Of a stretch of 64,000 bases of DNA, positions 17,885 through 26,895 are shown one piece after another. Position numbers and translations under genes: made by a program. The DNA is from Streptantibioticus cattleyicolor NRRL 8057 = DSM 46488 (lineage in GTDB: Bacteria; Actinomycetota; Actinomycetes; Streptomycetales; Streptomycetaceae). The notes under the pieces were generated by a model. It was not told where the DNA came from and searched no databases. It saw only the letters and a program-made list of their open reading frames with translations. The DNA lies in assembly GCF_000240165.1 (NCBI RefSeq), contig NC_017586.1:5779228-5843227 (forward strand), in the 5' to 3' direction. The stretch's first letter is position 1. Every line of letters begins with the position of its first letter.

Positions 17885-18362
17885 CAGGTCCCCCACTGCC
17901 GTGCCCCCGTGGCCTGCCCGTCCCCTCCGACCCGTACCCGGCGGCGAACCGCCGTATCCGCGGCGGGAGTTGGCGCCGTGGCGTACCGGGCGATCCGCCC
18001 GCCGCCTCTTTCCGCATCGTACCTGCGGTGTTGCGGCGGGGGAGAGGGGTGCGCACCGGCCGGGCGGGCGGAAAGAGACGAACCGGCCGGTCCGGCGAGG
18101 GGGCCCGCGGCCGTGACGCAGGGTGAGAGGATCCGGCGGCGAAACGGACGCACCGCCCGGCACCGGACAGGACGAAGCCCCCGGTCACGGGGGAACAACC
18201 GGGGGCTTCGTGTCGGTGTGCGGCCGTTGTCCGACCGCGCATTGAGAACGTAAGTCCTGTACGCCCCCCAGGTCAAGCCGCCCTGGGCCACTGGCCGGGA
18301 GTCGTTCGTCCGGTGGGCCGGATCGGCGGCGGAAGGTTACCCTCAGTGATACGAACGGCTGT
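17885..18362. other. 478-bp intergenic gap
   Basis: Region upstream of the AAA+ ATPase gene and downstream of the uridine-kinase-like gene, both on the minus strand. I see one strong stem-loop (18174-18209) and otherwise GC-rich sequence without a convincing reading frame, tRNA or repeat. The promoter of the ATPase gene should lie in the part near 17900-18150. Confidence 0.5.
18174..18209. terminator. Stem-loop GAAGCCCCCGGT / ACCGGGGGCTTC
   Basis: Perfect 12-bp inverted repeat at 18174-18185 and 18198-18209 with a 12-base loop. It is placed about 150 bp after the stop of the minus-strand kinase-like gene, so it most likely terminates that transcript; the flanking T/G residues are not a classical U-tract. 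Confidence 0.6.
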
Positions 18363-18989
18363 TCAGGGTTGTCGCCCGGGCCCCGGCAGCACCTGATATC
18401 CGTCCGGTACCTGGCGTACCAGGAGATCCGCGTGGGGACGGGTCGGATCGGCCGCGAAGTGCGCGTTCTCCGCGCGCATCCAGCCGCGCCAGAAAACGGC
18501 CAGCTCCGGTCCGTCCCGCCGGCGCCCCCGCCGCCACGATTCGTCCCGTGACGTATCCATCCATACGATTCGCGCCAGATGGTCGCGGAGCGCGGACCGG
18601 CCCGCCCCGACGCCCTCGACGAGCACCACCGGCGCGCACGGCACCACGGCGCGCCCGGCGAACCGGCGGGCCGTCCAGTCGTACACCGGGTACCCCGCGT
18701 CCCGTCCCCGCGCGAGCGGCTCCAGCACCCACTCCCGCAGCCGGGCGGTCCAGCCGAACAGCTCCTCGTGCGTGGCGAGGTCGTCCAGGTGGACCACGGG
18801 CGCACCGCCCAGCGCCACCGCGAGCCGGGCCGCGAAGGTGCTCTTGCCGGAACCGGCGTGCCCGTCCACCGCCACCAGGCGCACCGGACCGCAGGACGCG
18901 GGGAGCGCGCGCACCGCGGCGGCCAGCGCCGGCAGCGGGTCCGGGCGGGGTGCCGCGGGCGTGCCGCCGGGCGTTGGTGAGGGCTCCAT
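18363..18989 (-). CDS. Uridine-kinase-like P-loop protein
   Basis: A 208-residue P-loop kinase. Walker A is intact at residues 43-50 (GHAGSGKS), followed by VVHLDDLATHEELFGWTARLREWVLEPL, which resembles the substrate-binding region of uridine/phosphoribulokinase relatives, and VVLVEGVGAGRSALRDH as the second strand motif. It may phosphorylate a nucleoside or another small alcohol; the true substrate is unclear because many actinobacterial uridine-kinase-like proteins are uncharacterised. ATG at 18989. A second, P-loop-damaged relative lies at 51570-52202. Confidence 0.8.
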   Translation of the reverse strand: MEPSPTPGGTPAAPRPDPLPALAAAVRALPASCGPVRLVAVDGHAGSGKSTFAARLAVALGGAPVVHLDDLATHEELFGWTARLREWVLEPLARGRDAGYPVYDWTARRFAGRAVVPCAPVVLVEGVGAGRSALRDHLARIVWMDTSRDESWRRGRRRDGPELAVFWRGWMRAENAHFAADPTRPHADLLVRQVPDGYQVLPGPGRQP

Positions 18990-19058
18990 CGCGGTCAGCC
19001 TACGGTCCTCGCGTGCCCCCCTCGGCAGGCGGCCCCCGGGGCGTCTACCGTGATCGTC

Positions 19059-20198
19059 GTGACTGACTCCCAGGGCGCCCGTGCCATCGCCAACCTCTAC
19101 CCGGCCGACCGCATCGAGACCGCCCGGCAGGCCGCTGCCGCCGCCGGCCTCGACGCGCTGCTCGTCTCACCCGGTGCCGACCTGCGGTACCTCACCGGCT
19201 ACCACGCGCTGCCGCTGGAGCGGCTGACCGCCCTGGTGGTCCCGGTCGAGGCGGACCCGGTGCTGATCGTCCCCGCGCTGGAGAAGCCGGCCGCCGCCGC
19301 CTCCCCGGTGGGCGGCCTCGGCATCGAGATCTTGGGCTGGGCCGAGACCGACGACCCGTACGCGCTGGTGGCCGAGCGGCTGCCGGCCGGGGTGAAGCGG
19401 ATCGCCATCGACGACCACATGTGGGCCGAGAAGGTGCTCGCGCTGCGGGCGGCGCTGCCGCAGGCCGAGCAGAGCCTCGCCGGCGAGGTGCTGCGTCCGC
19501 TGCGGGCCCGCAAGAGCCCCGCCGAGGTGGAGGCGCTGCGCCGGGCCGGCGCCGCCATCGACCGGGTGCACCGCCGGATGGGGGAGTGGCTGCGCCCCGG
19601 CCGGACCGAGCGCGAGGTGGCCCGGGACATCGCCGACGCCATCGTCGAGGCCGGCCACGCCACCTGCGACTTCGTGATCGTCGGCGCCGGCCCCAACAGC
19701 GCCAGCCCGCACCACGAGGTCTCCGACCGGCCGATCCGCCCCGGCGAGCCGGTGGTGGTCGACATCGGCGGCACCACCCACGACGGCTACTGCTCGGACT
19801 CCACCCGCACCTACGCCGCCGGTGAGCCGCACGACGACTTCCGCGAGCTGTACGCCGTCCTCCAGCGGGCCCAGCAGGCGCAGACCGAGGCGGTCCGCCC
19901 CGGCATCACCGCTCAGGAACTCGACGCGGTGGGCCGCGACATCATCGAGGACGCCGGGTACGGCGACCACTTCATCCACCGCACCGGCCACGGCATCGGG
20001 CTGGAGACCCACGAGGAGCCGTACATCGTGGCCGGCAGCGAGGTGCCGCTGGAGCCCGGGATGGCGTTCTCCATCGAGCCCGGCATCTACCTGCCCGGCC
20101 GGTTCGGCGCCCGGATCGAGGACATCGCGGTGTGCACCGAGGACGGCGGCGAACGCCTCAACCTCACCGGCCGCGATCTGGTCGTGCTGCCCGGCTGA
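19059..20198 (+). CDS. M24 metallopeptidase (Xaa-Pro type)
   Basis: A 379-residue creatinase/aminopeptidase-P family protein that removes residues before proline or cleaves dipeptides, with two metal ions. An N-terminal creatinase-like domain (LDALLVSPGADLRYLTGYHALP) precedes the pita-bread catalytic domain with metal ligands in VVDIGGTTHDGYCSDSTRTY (two Asp), HRTGHGIGLETHEEP (His), MAFSIEPGIY (Glu) and ARIEDIAV (Glu). No signal peptide. A TACCGT -10-like hexamer (19046-19051) lies seven bases before GTG 19059, suggesting a leaderless mRNA; an in-frame GTG at 19050 is the alternative. Confidence 0.9.
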   Translation: MTDSQGARAIANLYPADRIETARQAAAAAGLDALLVSPGADLRYLTGYHALPLERLTALVVPVEADPVLIVPALEKPAAAASPVGGLGIEILGWAETDDPYALVAERLPAGVKRIAIDDHMWAEKVLALRAALPQAEQSLAGEVLRPLRARKSPAEVEALRRAGAAIDRVHRRMGEWLRPGRTEREVARDIADAIVEAGHATCDFVIVGAGPNSASPHHEVSDRPIRPGEPVVVDIGGTTHDGYCSDSTRTYAAGEPHDDFRELYAVLQRAQQAQTEAVRPGITAQELDAVGRDIIEDAGYGDHFIHRTGHGIGLETHEEPYIVAGSEVPLEPGMAFSIEPGIYLPGRFGARIEDIAVCTEDGGERLNLTGRDLVVLPG

Positions 20199-20307
20199 CC
20201 CCGGCCGGCCGACCGTGCCGAAGCGCTGGCGGGCGGGCCCACGAGCCGCGATAGTGGGCTCACCCGCCAGCAGGGCAGGGGCTTCCCAGCAGAACAGGGG
20301 CTTCGCC

Positions 20308-21672
<1,365 letters not shown>

Positions 21673-21673
21673 C

Positions 21674-21723
21674 GGCCTCCGGCCGCCGCCTTCCGCAACG
21701 GTCCGGGACGGCGGCCGGAGGCC
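21674..21723 (+). terminator. Stem-loop after C39-like gene
   Basis: GGCCTCCGGCCGCCG (21674-21688) pairs perfectly with CGGCGGCCGGAGGCC (21709-21723), a 15-bp stem with a 20-base loop beginning one base after the stop codon. Confidence 0.75.
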
Positions 21724-21803
21724 GGCGGCGGGGCGGTACGATCCTGGTCAGCTGGGTGTCAGGAACATGCCCGGTGAAGCAGAGACCACCGCAAGGAGCA
21801 ACG

Positions 21804-21977
21804 TTGTCCCGCGTGAAGACCGTCCTGGCCGCCACCGTCCTGGCCGCGACCGGACTGCTGGCCTCCGGCTGCGCGACCCACCACCACGTGGTGCACCACA
21901 CCGTGGTCCACCACACCGTCGTGCACCACACGGTCACCCACCACGTCGTCACCCACCACGTGGTGCACCACCACTGA
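21804..21977 (+). CDS. Tiny His-rich lipoprotein
   Basis: A 57-residue protein. AAGGAG at 21793-21798 sits five bases before the TTG at 21804; a GTG at 21813 is an alternative. A lipoprotein signal (VKTVLAATVLAATGLLASGC) ends in a lipobox-like LASGC. The 34 residues after the cysteine use only Ala, Thr, His and Val: sixteen histidines in HHH, five HH pairs and HHH, spaced by VV, TVV or VT. This is an obvious metal-chelating tail (Zn, Ni, Cu or Co) anchored outside the membrane. Function is not established; metal storage, buffering or delivery are possibilities. Strong terminators on both sides make it an independent transcript. Confidence 0.72.
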   Translation: MSRVKTVLAATVLAATGLLASGCATHHHVVHHTVVHHTVVHHTVTHHVVTHHVVHHH

Positions 21978-21984
21978 CCGCCGA

Positions 21985-22025
21985 GGCCCGGTCCCGGGCG
22001 GGGAGATCCCGCCCGGGACCGGGCC
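21985..22025. terminator. 18-bp stem-loop between convergent genes
   Basis: GGCCCGGTCCCGGGCGGG (21985-22002), loop GAGAT, CCCGCCCGGGACCGGGCC (22008-22025): a perfect 18-bp stem between the His-rich lipoprotein gene and the convergent HNH-like lipoprotein gene; it can serve both. Confidence 0.88.
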
Positions 22026-22030
22026 GTTCG

Positions 22031-22717
22031 CTACTTGCGGCCCAGGCCGAGCCCGGCCAGTGCCGTCGTCCAGTCGCCCGCGATGGCCCGCTGGGCGGCC
22101 TCCAGGGTGACCTGCTTCTTGCAGACCGCGGTGTGCAGCGAGGTCTCCACGGCGTCCTTGTCGTTGTTGGGCCCGGAGTTGGGCCGGTGGCCGGGGGAGG
22201 GCGGCTCCACCCACAGGTTGCGCGGGTCGTTGGGGTCGCCGCCGAGCTGAAGGCTGACCAGGTGGTCGTACTCGGCGTCGCGCATGTTGCCGGTGTAGCC
22301 GTAGGACTTGGCGTTGGCCGCCTTCTCCCGGTTGGTGATGTTCGTCGGCGGCCGGATGTCGGAGGTGTAGCCGCCTTTGCGGCAGATGGTGGAGTCCAGC
22401 GTGGCCTGGGTGACCTTGGGGTTGAGCGCGCCCGGGGTGCACGTCGGGTCGGGCAGCGGTTCCTTGTCCGGGCTGTAGCGGTAGTGGCAGGAGCCGGCCG
22501 GGGGCTGCCGCTGCACCCGGTAGGCCGGCTGTGGTCCGGGGCCCAATGGCAGCGGGCCGCCGGAACGGCCGCCGCCGGAGGCCGAGTTGCCGGAGGAGCC
22601 GCCGCGTCCGGACGACGGCGCGCCGTCGTGCGTGGCGGAGTGCTTGGGCGCGCACGAGGTGAGCAGCAGCCCGGACAGCAGGGCGGCGGCGACGGCGCTG
22701 CGGACGGTGCGGGACAC
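22031..22717 (-). CDS. HNH-like putative lipoprotein
   Basis: A 228-residue exported protein. GTG at 22717 has GAGGAG six to seven bases upstream. The signal ends LLLTSC with lipobox Cys 22, followed by a Gly/Ser-rich linker to about residue 70. The folded part holds paired cysteines (CHYRYSPDKEPLPDPTC; STICRKGG) and an HNH-nuclease-like core: D151-H152 in AEYDHLVSLQLGG, N167 in DPRNLWVEP, then NNDKDAVETSL. It is clearly paralogous to the next gene, sharing PLPDxxCxPGAxNPxVTQ, DIRPPT/TVRPPT and the C-terminal DWTTALAxLGL. A nuclease-type metal site is inferred; the family has no firmly established function that I can name. Confidence 0.75.
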   Translation of the reverse strand: MSRTVRSAVAAALLSGLLLTSCAPKHSATHDGAPSSGRGGSSGNSASGGGRSGGPLPLGPGPQPAYRVQRQPPAGSCHYRYSPDKEPLPDPTCTPGALNPKVTQATLDSTICRKGGYTSDIRPPTNITNREKAANAKSYGYTGNMRDAEYDHLVSLQLGGDPNDPRNLWVEPPSPGHRPNSGPNNDKDAVETSLHTAVCKKQVTLEAAQRAIAGDWTTALAGLGLGRK

Positions 22718-22874
22718 GGCGGACTCCTCAGGGCCGGGGCGGACGATAAGTGTGATCATCTTGCCCGGCCGGGGCGCCGGAGAACCAATCGGTACCCCGT
22801 GCGCCCCCTGATGTCCTCGCCTGCGCGGTCGTGCGCCGGAGCCGCCCCCGGCGCGACTCGCGTGGCGGAACGTT

Positions 22875-23402
22875 TCAGCTCAAGCCCAGCTTGGCCAGTG
22901 CCGTGGTCCAGTCGGTCGCGATGGCGCTGCGTGCGGCGGCCAGGGTGACCTTGTGGGCGCAGACCGCGGTCTTCAGCCTGTTCTCCACGGTGTCCTTGTT
23001 GCCGGCGGTCTCGTTGCCGTAGCGCGGCTCGGGCCACAGGTTGCGCGGGTCCCTCGGGGCGCCGCCGAGCTCCAGCGGGACGAGGTGGTCCTCCTCGTAG
23101 TCGGCGGTGGAGGTGTCCGCGTACCCGTACTGCGCGATCTGTTGCACCTTCAGCGGGTTGGTGTACGAGGTCGGCGGGCGCACGGTGGAGGTCCACCCCG
23201 ACACGCATATGGTCGAGCCTATGGTGCTCTGGGTCACGTCGGGGTTGTACGCCCCCGGCTGGCAGGACGCGTCGGGCAGCGGCAGGTACGCCTGCGAACA
23301 GCTCACGGCGGCGTTCGCCGGCCCGGCCCCGGCCACCAGCGCGCCGGCGAACAGGGCGGCGCAGGAACCGGTGGCGAGCAGATGACGGATCGTTCGGGAC
23401 AT
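22875..23402 (-). CDS. Secreted HNH-like protein, paralogue
   Basis: A 175-residue secreted paralogue of the preceding lipoprotein, 157 bp upstream of it on the same strand. The Sec signal (MSRTIRHLLATGSCAALFAG...) ends ANA at residues 29-31, so it is released rather than lipidated. Core residues: D105-H106 in YEEDHLVPLELGG, N121 in DPRNLWPEP, N135-K136-D137 and E140 in NKDTVENRL; cysteines at 35, 47, 66 and 148 can form two disulfides. This resembles the beta-beta-alpha metal fold of HNH nucleases with the last His replaced by an Asn/Asp-type ligand. An extracellular nuclease is plausible but unproven. Confidence 0.78.
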   Translation of the reverse strand: MSRTIRHLLATGSCAALFAGALVAGAGPANAAVSCSQAYLPLPDASCQPGAYNPDVTQSTIGSTICVSGWTSTVRPPTSYTNPLKVQQIAQYGYADTSTADYEEDHLVPLELGGAPRDPRNLWPEPRYGNETAGNKDTVENRLKTAVCAHKVTLAAARSAIATDWTTALAKLGLS

Positions 23403-23674
23403 GTGGGGGTCTCCCGGAGGTCGGTCGTCACCCCGGCGGAGCGCCAGGGCGTGTCCATGACACCACCGAAGCCGCTACGCGGGTAGACATCCGCCGGTGA
23501 ATTCCGGGTGACCATGCTGTTTCCGTACCGGCCGCGGCGACCGGGCGGAGCCCGTCAACTCCGGTGCGGCGCGCCGCCGTTACGGGGAACCCCGGGAGAA
23601 GGGAACGGCGGCCGGACCCGGGTGTCACCGGGCCGGACGGGGGGAGAGGCCGCCGGGCGCCCGCCCGGCTCCGC

Positions 23675-24187
23675 TCAGCGGCCGACGCGGCCGTCGGTCA
23701 GCTCGCGCAGGACGTCGGCGTGGCCGGCGTGCCGGGCGGTCTCCTCGATCATGTGCACCAGGATCCAGCGCATGGTCGGCGGCGCCGTCTCACGCAGCGA
23801 GCGCACCCCCGGCCGCCCCAGGTCGTCACAGGCGGCCACCACCTCGTCGCTGAGGCGCGCGGCGGCCCGGTAGGCGGCGACCACCTCGGCGACCGTCTCG
23901 CCCTCCGCCACCGTCACCGTGTCGTCGGCCGGCGCGTCGCCCACCCCGGCGTACGCCCACACGAACCAGTTGTGCTCGACCGCGGCCAGGTGCTTGACCA
24001 GCCCCAGCAGACTCGTCCCCGACGGCACCCGGGGCCGCCGGGCCACCGTCTCCGGCAGCCCCAGCGCCTTGGCGATCACCGCTTCACGCAGATAGCCCAG
24101 GAAGGTACGCAGCGTGGTGGACTCGTCGGCGTCGACCTCCGGCGGACGCAGATCGCCGCGCGGGGTGCTCCGGGTCACTTCGGTCAT
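23675..24187 (-). CDS. DinB/DUF664 family protein
   Basis: A 170-residue four-helix-bundle protein of the DinB-like (DUF664) superfamily. Conserved His positions for the metal site appear in LVKHLAAVEHNWFVWAY and in WILVHMIEETARHAGHADVLREL. Actinobacterial members include mycothiol-dependent enzymes, so a thiol-transfer or detoxification role is possible. ATG at 24187 is preceded on its strand by TACGAT (24199-24194) six bases upstream, indicating a leaderless transcript; the open frame upstream is ignored. Confidence 0.85.
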   Translation of the reverse strand: MTEVTRSTPRGDLRPPEVDADESTTLRTFLGYLREAVIAKALGLPETVARRPRVPSGTSLLGLVKHLAAVEHNWFVWAYAGVGDAPADDTVTVAEGETVAEVVAAYRAAARLSDEVVAACDDLGRPGVRSLRETAPPTMRWILVHMIEETARHAGHADVLRELTDGRVGR

Positions 24188-24450
24188 CGAGCCATCGTAC
24201 GGGCGCCGGACCCGGCGCGGCCGGTATTTCCCGGCCGTCCGGACGGCGTGCGGCACCTCGGCGAACGTGATCCCTCGATCTGGTGACGACAGCGCCCCGA
24301 TCGGGCATACTCCAACCCGCCACAGCCGCTGATCTGCCCGGACCGTGACCCGGCGGGAGGTCGTCGGTGTCATGAGCAGCACCCATCGCGGCGGCGTCGC
24401 CCACCCCTCGGCGCCCGCCGCCGACCACCCGACCAGGGAGGAACGCCGCC

Positions 24451-25626
24451 ATGCCGTACGAGGGTCCGCACCCGGTAGAACGCCACTTGCCCACCGAGGA
24501 AGCCCGCGACCTGCTCGCCCTCACCCGCGAACTGGCCGAGCGGGAACTGCGGCCCCGGGCCGCCGAGGAGGAGGAAGCCGGGATCTTCCCCCGCGACGTC
24601 CTCGCCACCGTCGGCGCCGCGGGCCTGCTGGGGCTGCCGTACCCCGAGGAGTTCGGTGGCGGCGGCCAGCCGTACGAGGTCTACCTCCAGGTGCTGGAGG
24701 AGCTGGCCGCGGCGCGGCTCACCGTGGGCCTCGGGGTGAGCGTGCACACCCTGGCCTGCCACGCCCTGGCCGGCTTCGGCAGCAAGGAGCAGCGGGCCGA
24801 GCACCTGCCGGCCATGCTCGGCGGCTCCCTGCTGGGCGCCTACTGCCTGTCCGAACCCGCGGCCGGCTCGGACGCCGCCTCGCTGCGCACCCGGGCCGTC
24901 CGGGAGGGCGAGGGCTGGCGGCTGGAGGGCACCAAGGCGTGGATCACCCACGGTGGCGTGGCCGACTTCTACACCGTGCTCGCCCGCACCGGTGAGGAGG
25001 GCCCGCGCGGCATCACCGCGTTCCTGGTGCCCGGCGACGCCCCGGGGCTGACGGCAGCTGCCCCGGAACGCAAGATGGGGCTGAAGGGCTCGCCCACCGC
25101 CCAGCTCCACTTCGACGGCGTCGTGGTCGACGACGCCCGGCGCATCGGCGAGGAGGGGCAGGGCTTCTCCATCGCGCTGGCCGCGCTGGACTCCGGGCGG
25201 CTGGGCATCGCGGCCTGCGCGATCGGGGTGGCCCAGGCGGCGCTGGCGGAGGCGGAGTCGTTCACCGCGCAGCGGGTGCAGTTCGGCCGGCCGCTCGCCG
25301 ACTTCCAGGGCCTGCGGTTCATGCTGGCCGACATGGCCACCGCCATCGAGGCCGGCCGGGCGCTCTACCTCGCCGCGGCCCGGCTGCGCGACGCCGGGGA
25401 GCCGTTCGCCAAGCAGGCCGCCATGGCCAAGCTCTTCTGCACCGACACCGCGATGCGGGTGACCACCGACGCCGTCCAACTCCTCGGCGGCTACGGCTAC
25501 ACCACCGACTTCCCGGCCGAGCGCTACATGCGCGAGGCCAAGGTGCTCCAGATCGTCGAGGGCACCAACCAGATCCAGCGCATGGTGATCGCCCGCCAGC
25601 TGATGGGCCCCGAAACCCGCGGTTGA
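24451..25626 (+). CDS. Acyl-CoA dehydrogenase
   Basis: A 391-residue FAD enzyme that introduces the alpha-beta double bond into acyl-CoA. The N-terminal helical domain, the middle beta domain (LLGAYCLSEPAAGSDAASLRT; EGTKAWITHGG) and the C-terminal helical domain (RVQFGRPLADFQGLRFMLADM; QLLGGYGYTTDFPAERYMREAK) are all present. The catalytic base Glu is in QIVEGTNQIQRMVIARQL. AGGGAGG lies shortly before the ATG at 24451. No partner genes for fatty-acid oxidation adjoin it, so its acyl substrate cannot be deduced. Confidence 0.93.
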   Translation: MPYEGPHPVERHLPTEEARDLLALTRELAERELRPRAAEEEEAGIFPRDVLATVGAAGLLGLPYPEEFGGGGQPYEVYLQVLEELAAARLTVGLGVSVHTLACHALAGFGSKEQRAEHLPAMLGGSLLGAYCLSEPAAGSDAASLRTRAVREGEGWRLEGTKAWITHGGVADFYTVLARTGEEGPRGITAFLVPGDAPGLTAAAPERKMGLKGSPTAQLHFDGVVVDDARRIGEEGQGFSIALAALDSGRLGIAACAIGVAQAALAEAESFTAQRVQFGRPLADFQGLRFMLADMATAIEAGRALYLAAARLRDAGEPFAKQAAMAKLFCTDTAMRVTTDAVQLLGGYGYTTDFPAERYMREAKVLQIVEGTNQIQRMVIARQLMGPETRG

Positions 25627-25638
25627 CGAGGCGTCAAC
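25622..25638 (+). terminator. Short palindrome over the stop codon
   Basis: GTTGACG (25622-25628), spacer AGG, CGTCAAC (25632-25638) encloses the acyl-CoA dehydrogenase TGA. A 7-bp stem is weak as a terminator on its own but repeats the pattern seen at other convergent gene ends in this window. Confidence 0.4.
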
Positions 25639-25697
25639 TTCCTTGCGGGGGCCGGGGAGTTCCGCGGCCCCCGCGGGGGTGGTCGCCGGGCGGCCGG

Positions 25698-26165
25698 TCA
25701 GGACACCCGTCCGCCGCCCGCCCGCATCGGCTGCGAGCCGACGCCGCCCACGTGCGAGAACGGCTGGGTGCGCCAGTCGAGCCCGGCCGGCAGCGTCAGG
25801 AGCGCCGCGAGGTCCTGCTCGTCGGCGGCCCGCGCGTCGTGGGCCGGCCTGGCCTGCGCCACCGGACGGCCGGAACCGGCGCACACCGTCAGCCCGAACG
25901 GGTCCCACGGCGAGGAGCACAACGCGTGCTCGGGCAGCCTCTCCTCCTCCGTGAACAGGGCGATCGGCCGCGAGCAGTCCGGGCAGAACACCCGGAAGAT
26001 CTCGTACCCCTCGTCCTCGAAGGCGTCGGCCTCGCCCTCGTCGGCCTCGGCCACGATCCGGCGCTCCTCCAGCGGTTCGCCGGGATCGGTGTCCTCGTCG
26101 TGTGTGGCCCGCGTGCGGTCGGACTGCGTACGGTCGTTGCGGCCCGGTCGCTTCACAGCGCGCAT
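25698..26165 (-). CDS. Conserved hypothetical, zinc-ribbon-like
   Basis: A 155-residue protein of unknown function. The first third is highly acidic and charged (EERRIVAEADEGEADAFEDEG); then come a CPDC pair (FRVFCPDCSRPIALF) and two further cysteines (ALCSSPWDPFGLTVC), which together could form a zinc site, and a Gly-rich C-terminus. ATG at 26165 (MRAVKRPGRNDRT). It lies between the acyl-CoA dehydrogenase and an Lrp gene, transcribed away from the latter. I do not recognise a characterised family. Confidence 0.65.
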   Translation of the reverse strand: MRAVKRPGRNDRTQSDRTRATHDEDTDPGEPLEERRIVAEADEGEADAFEDEGYEIFRVFCPDCSRPIALFTEEERLPEHALCSSPWDPFGLTVCAGSGRPVAQARPAHDARAADEQDLAALLTLPAGLDWRTQPFSHVGGVGSQPMRAGGGRVS

Positions 26166-26384
26166 GGTGGTTTCCCCCTATGGCGGGTGACCCTGAAGTG
26201 GGACGGCCGGGCATCGTGGCCTCGGCCTGAGCAGAGCATTTCCCGCCCCGGACGGCCGGTAACCGTGGCGCCCGGGGGCAGCGGACGCGCACGGTGTGGC
26301 ATTGATCACACCAGGGGGTCGCACGGGGCGCACGGTACCGGCTCACTGTGCCGACCGGCCTCCGGCGCAGTAGGTTGATGCGTC

Positions 26385-26825
26385 GTGGAGGACTTGGACC
26401 GGCGCATCGTCGAGCTGCTCGTCGCGGACGGGCGGATGAGCTACACCGACCTGGGCAAGGCCACCGGCCTGTCCACCTCGGCGGTGCACCAACGGGTACG
26501 CCGCCTCGAACAGCGCGGCGTCATCCGCGGTTACGCCGCGATCGTGGACCCCGAGGCGGTCGGGCTGTCGCTCACCGCGTTCATCTCCGTCAAGCCCTTC
26601 GACCCCAGCGCCCCGGACGACATCGCCGAACGCCTCGCCGACGTCCCGGAGATCGAGGCGTGCCACAGCGTCGCCGGCGACGAGAACTACATCCTCAAGG
26701 TGCGCGTGGCCACCCCCAGCGCCCTGGAACACCTCCTCGCCCGCATCCGCTCCCTGGCCGGCGTCTCCACCCGCACCACGGTCGTCCTCTCCACCCCGTA
26801 CGAGTCCCGCCCGCCGCATCTGTGA
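26385..26825 (+). CDS. Lrp/AsnC-family transcriptional regulator
   Basis: A 146-residue Lrp/AsnC regulator with an N-terminal winged HTH (EDLDRRIVELLVADGRMSYTDLGKATGLSTSAVHQRVRRLE) and an AsnC ligand domain (AFISVKPFDPSAPDDIAERL; HSVAGDENYILKVRV). A TAGGTT -10-like hexamer at 26371-26376 lies only eight bases before GTG 26385, so the mRNA is probably leaderless. The amidohydrolase gene starts 70 bp downstream. The regulated pathway is not evident. It is distinct from the Lrp gene at the window start. Confidence 0.92.
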   Translation: MEDLDRRIVELLVADGRMSYTDLGKATGLSTSAVHQRVRRLEQRGVIRGYAAIVDPEAVGLSLTAFISVKPFDPSAPDDIAERLADVPEIEACHSVAGDENYILKVRVATPSALEHLLARIRSLAGVSTRTTVVLSTPYESRPPHL

Positions 26826-26895
26826 CCGGCGCCGCCCGGTGCGGCGGGGGACCCCGGCGGCGGCACGGCGCGCGGGTCAGGCCAGACTTGGGGAC

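Noticed and set aside
18210-18362. Possible tRNA in the gap before the kinase-like gene
   Set aside because: No acceptor pairing, GTTCRA box or anticodon arm could be built.
22031-23402. Tandem exported proteins as a toxin-immunity pair
   Set aside because: Both carry export signals and the same core, so neither looks like a cytoplasmic immunity protein.
23403-23674. Inverted repeat GCCGTT...AACGGC between the secreted protein and DinB genes
   Set aside because: Short arms and general GC bias; too weak to call a site.
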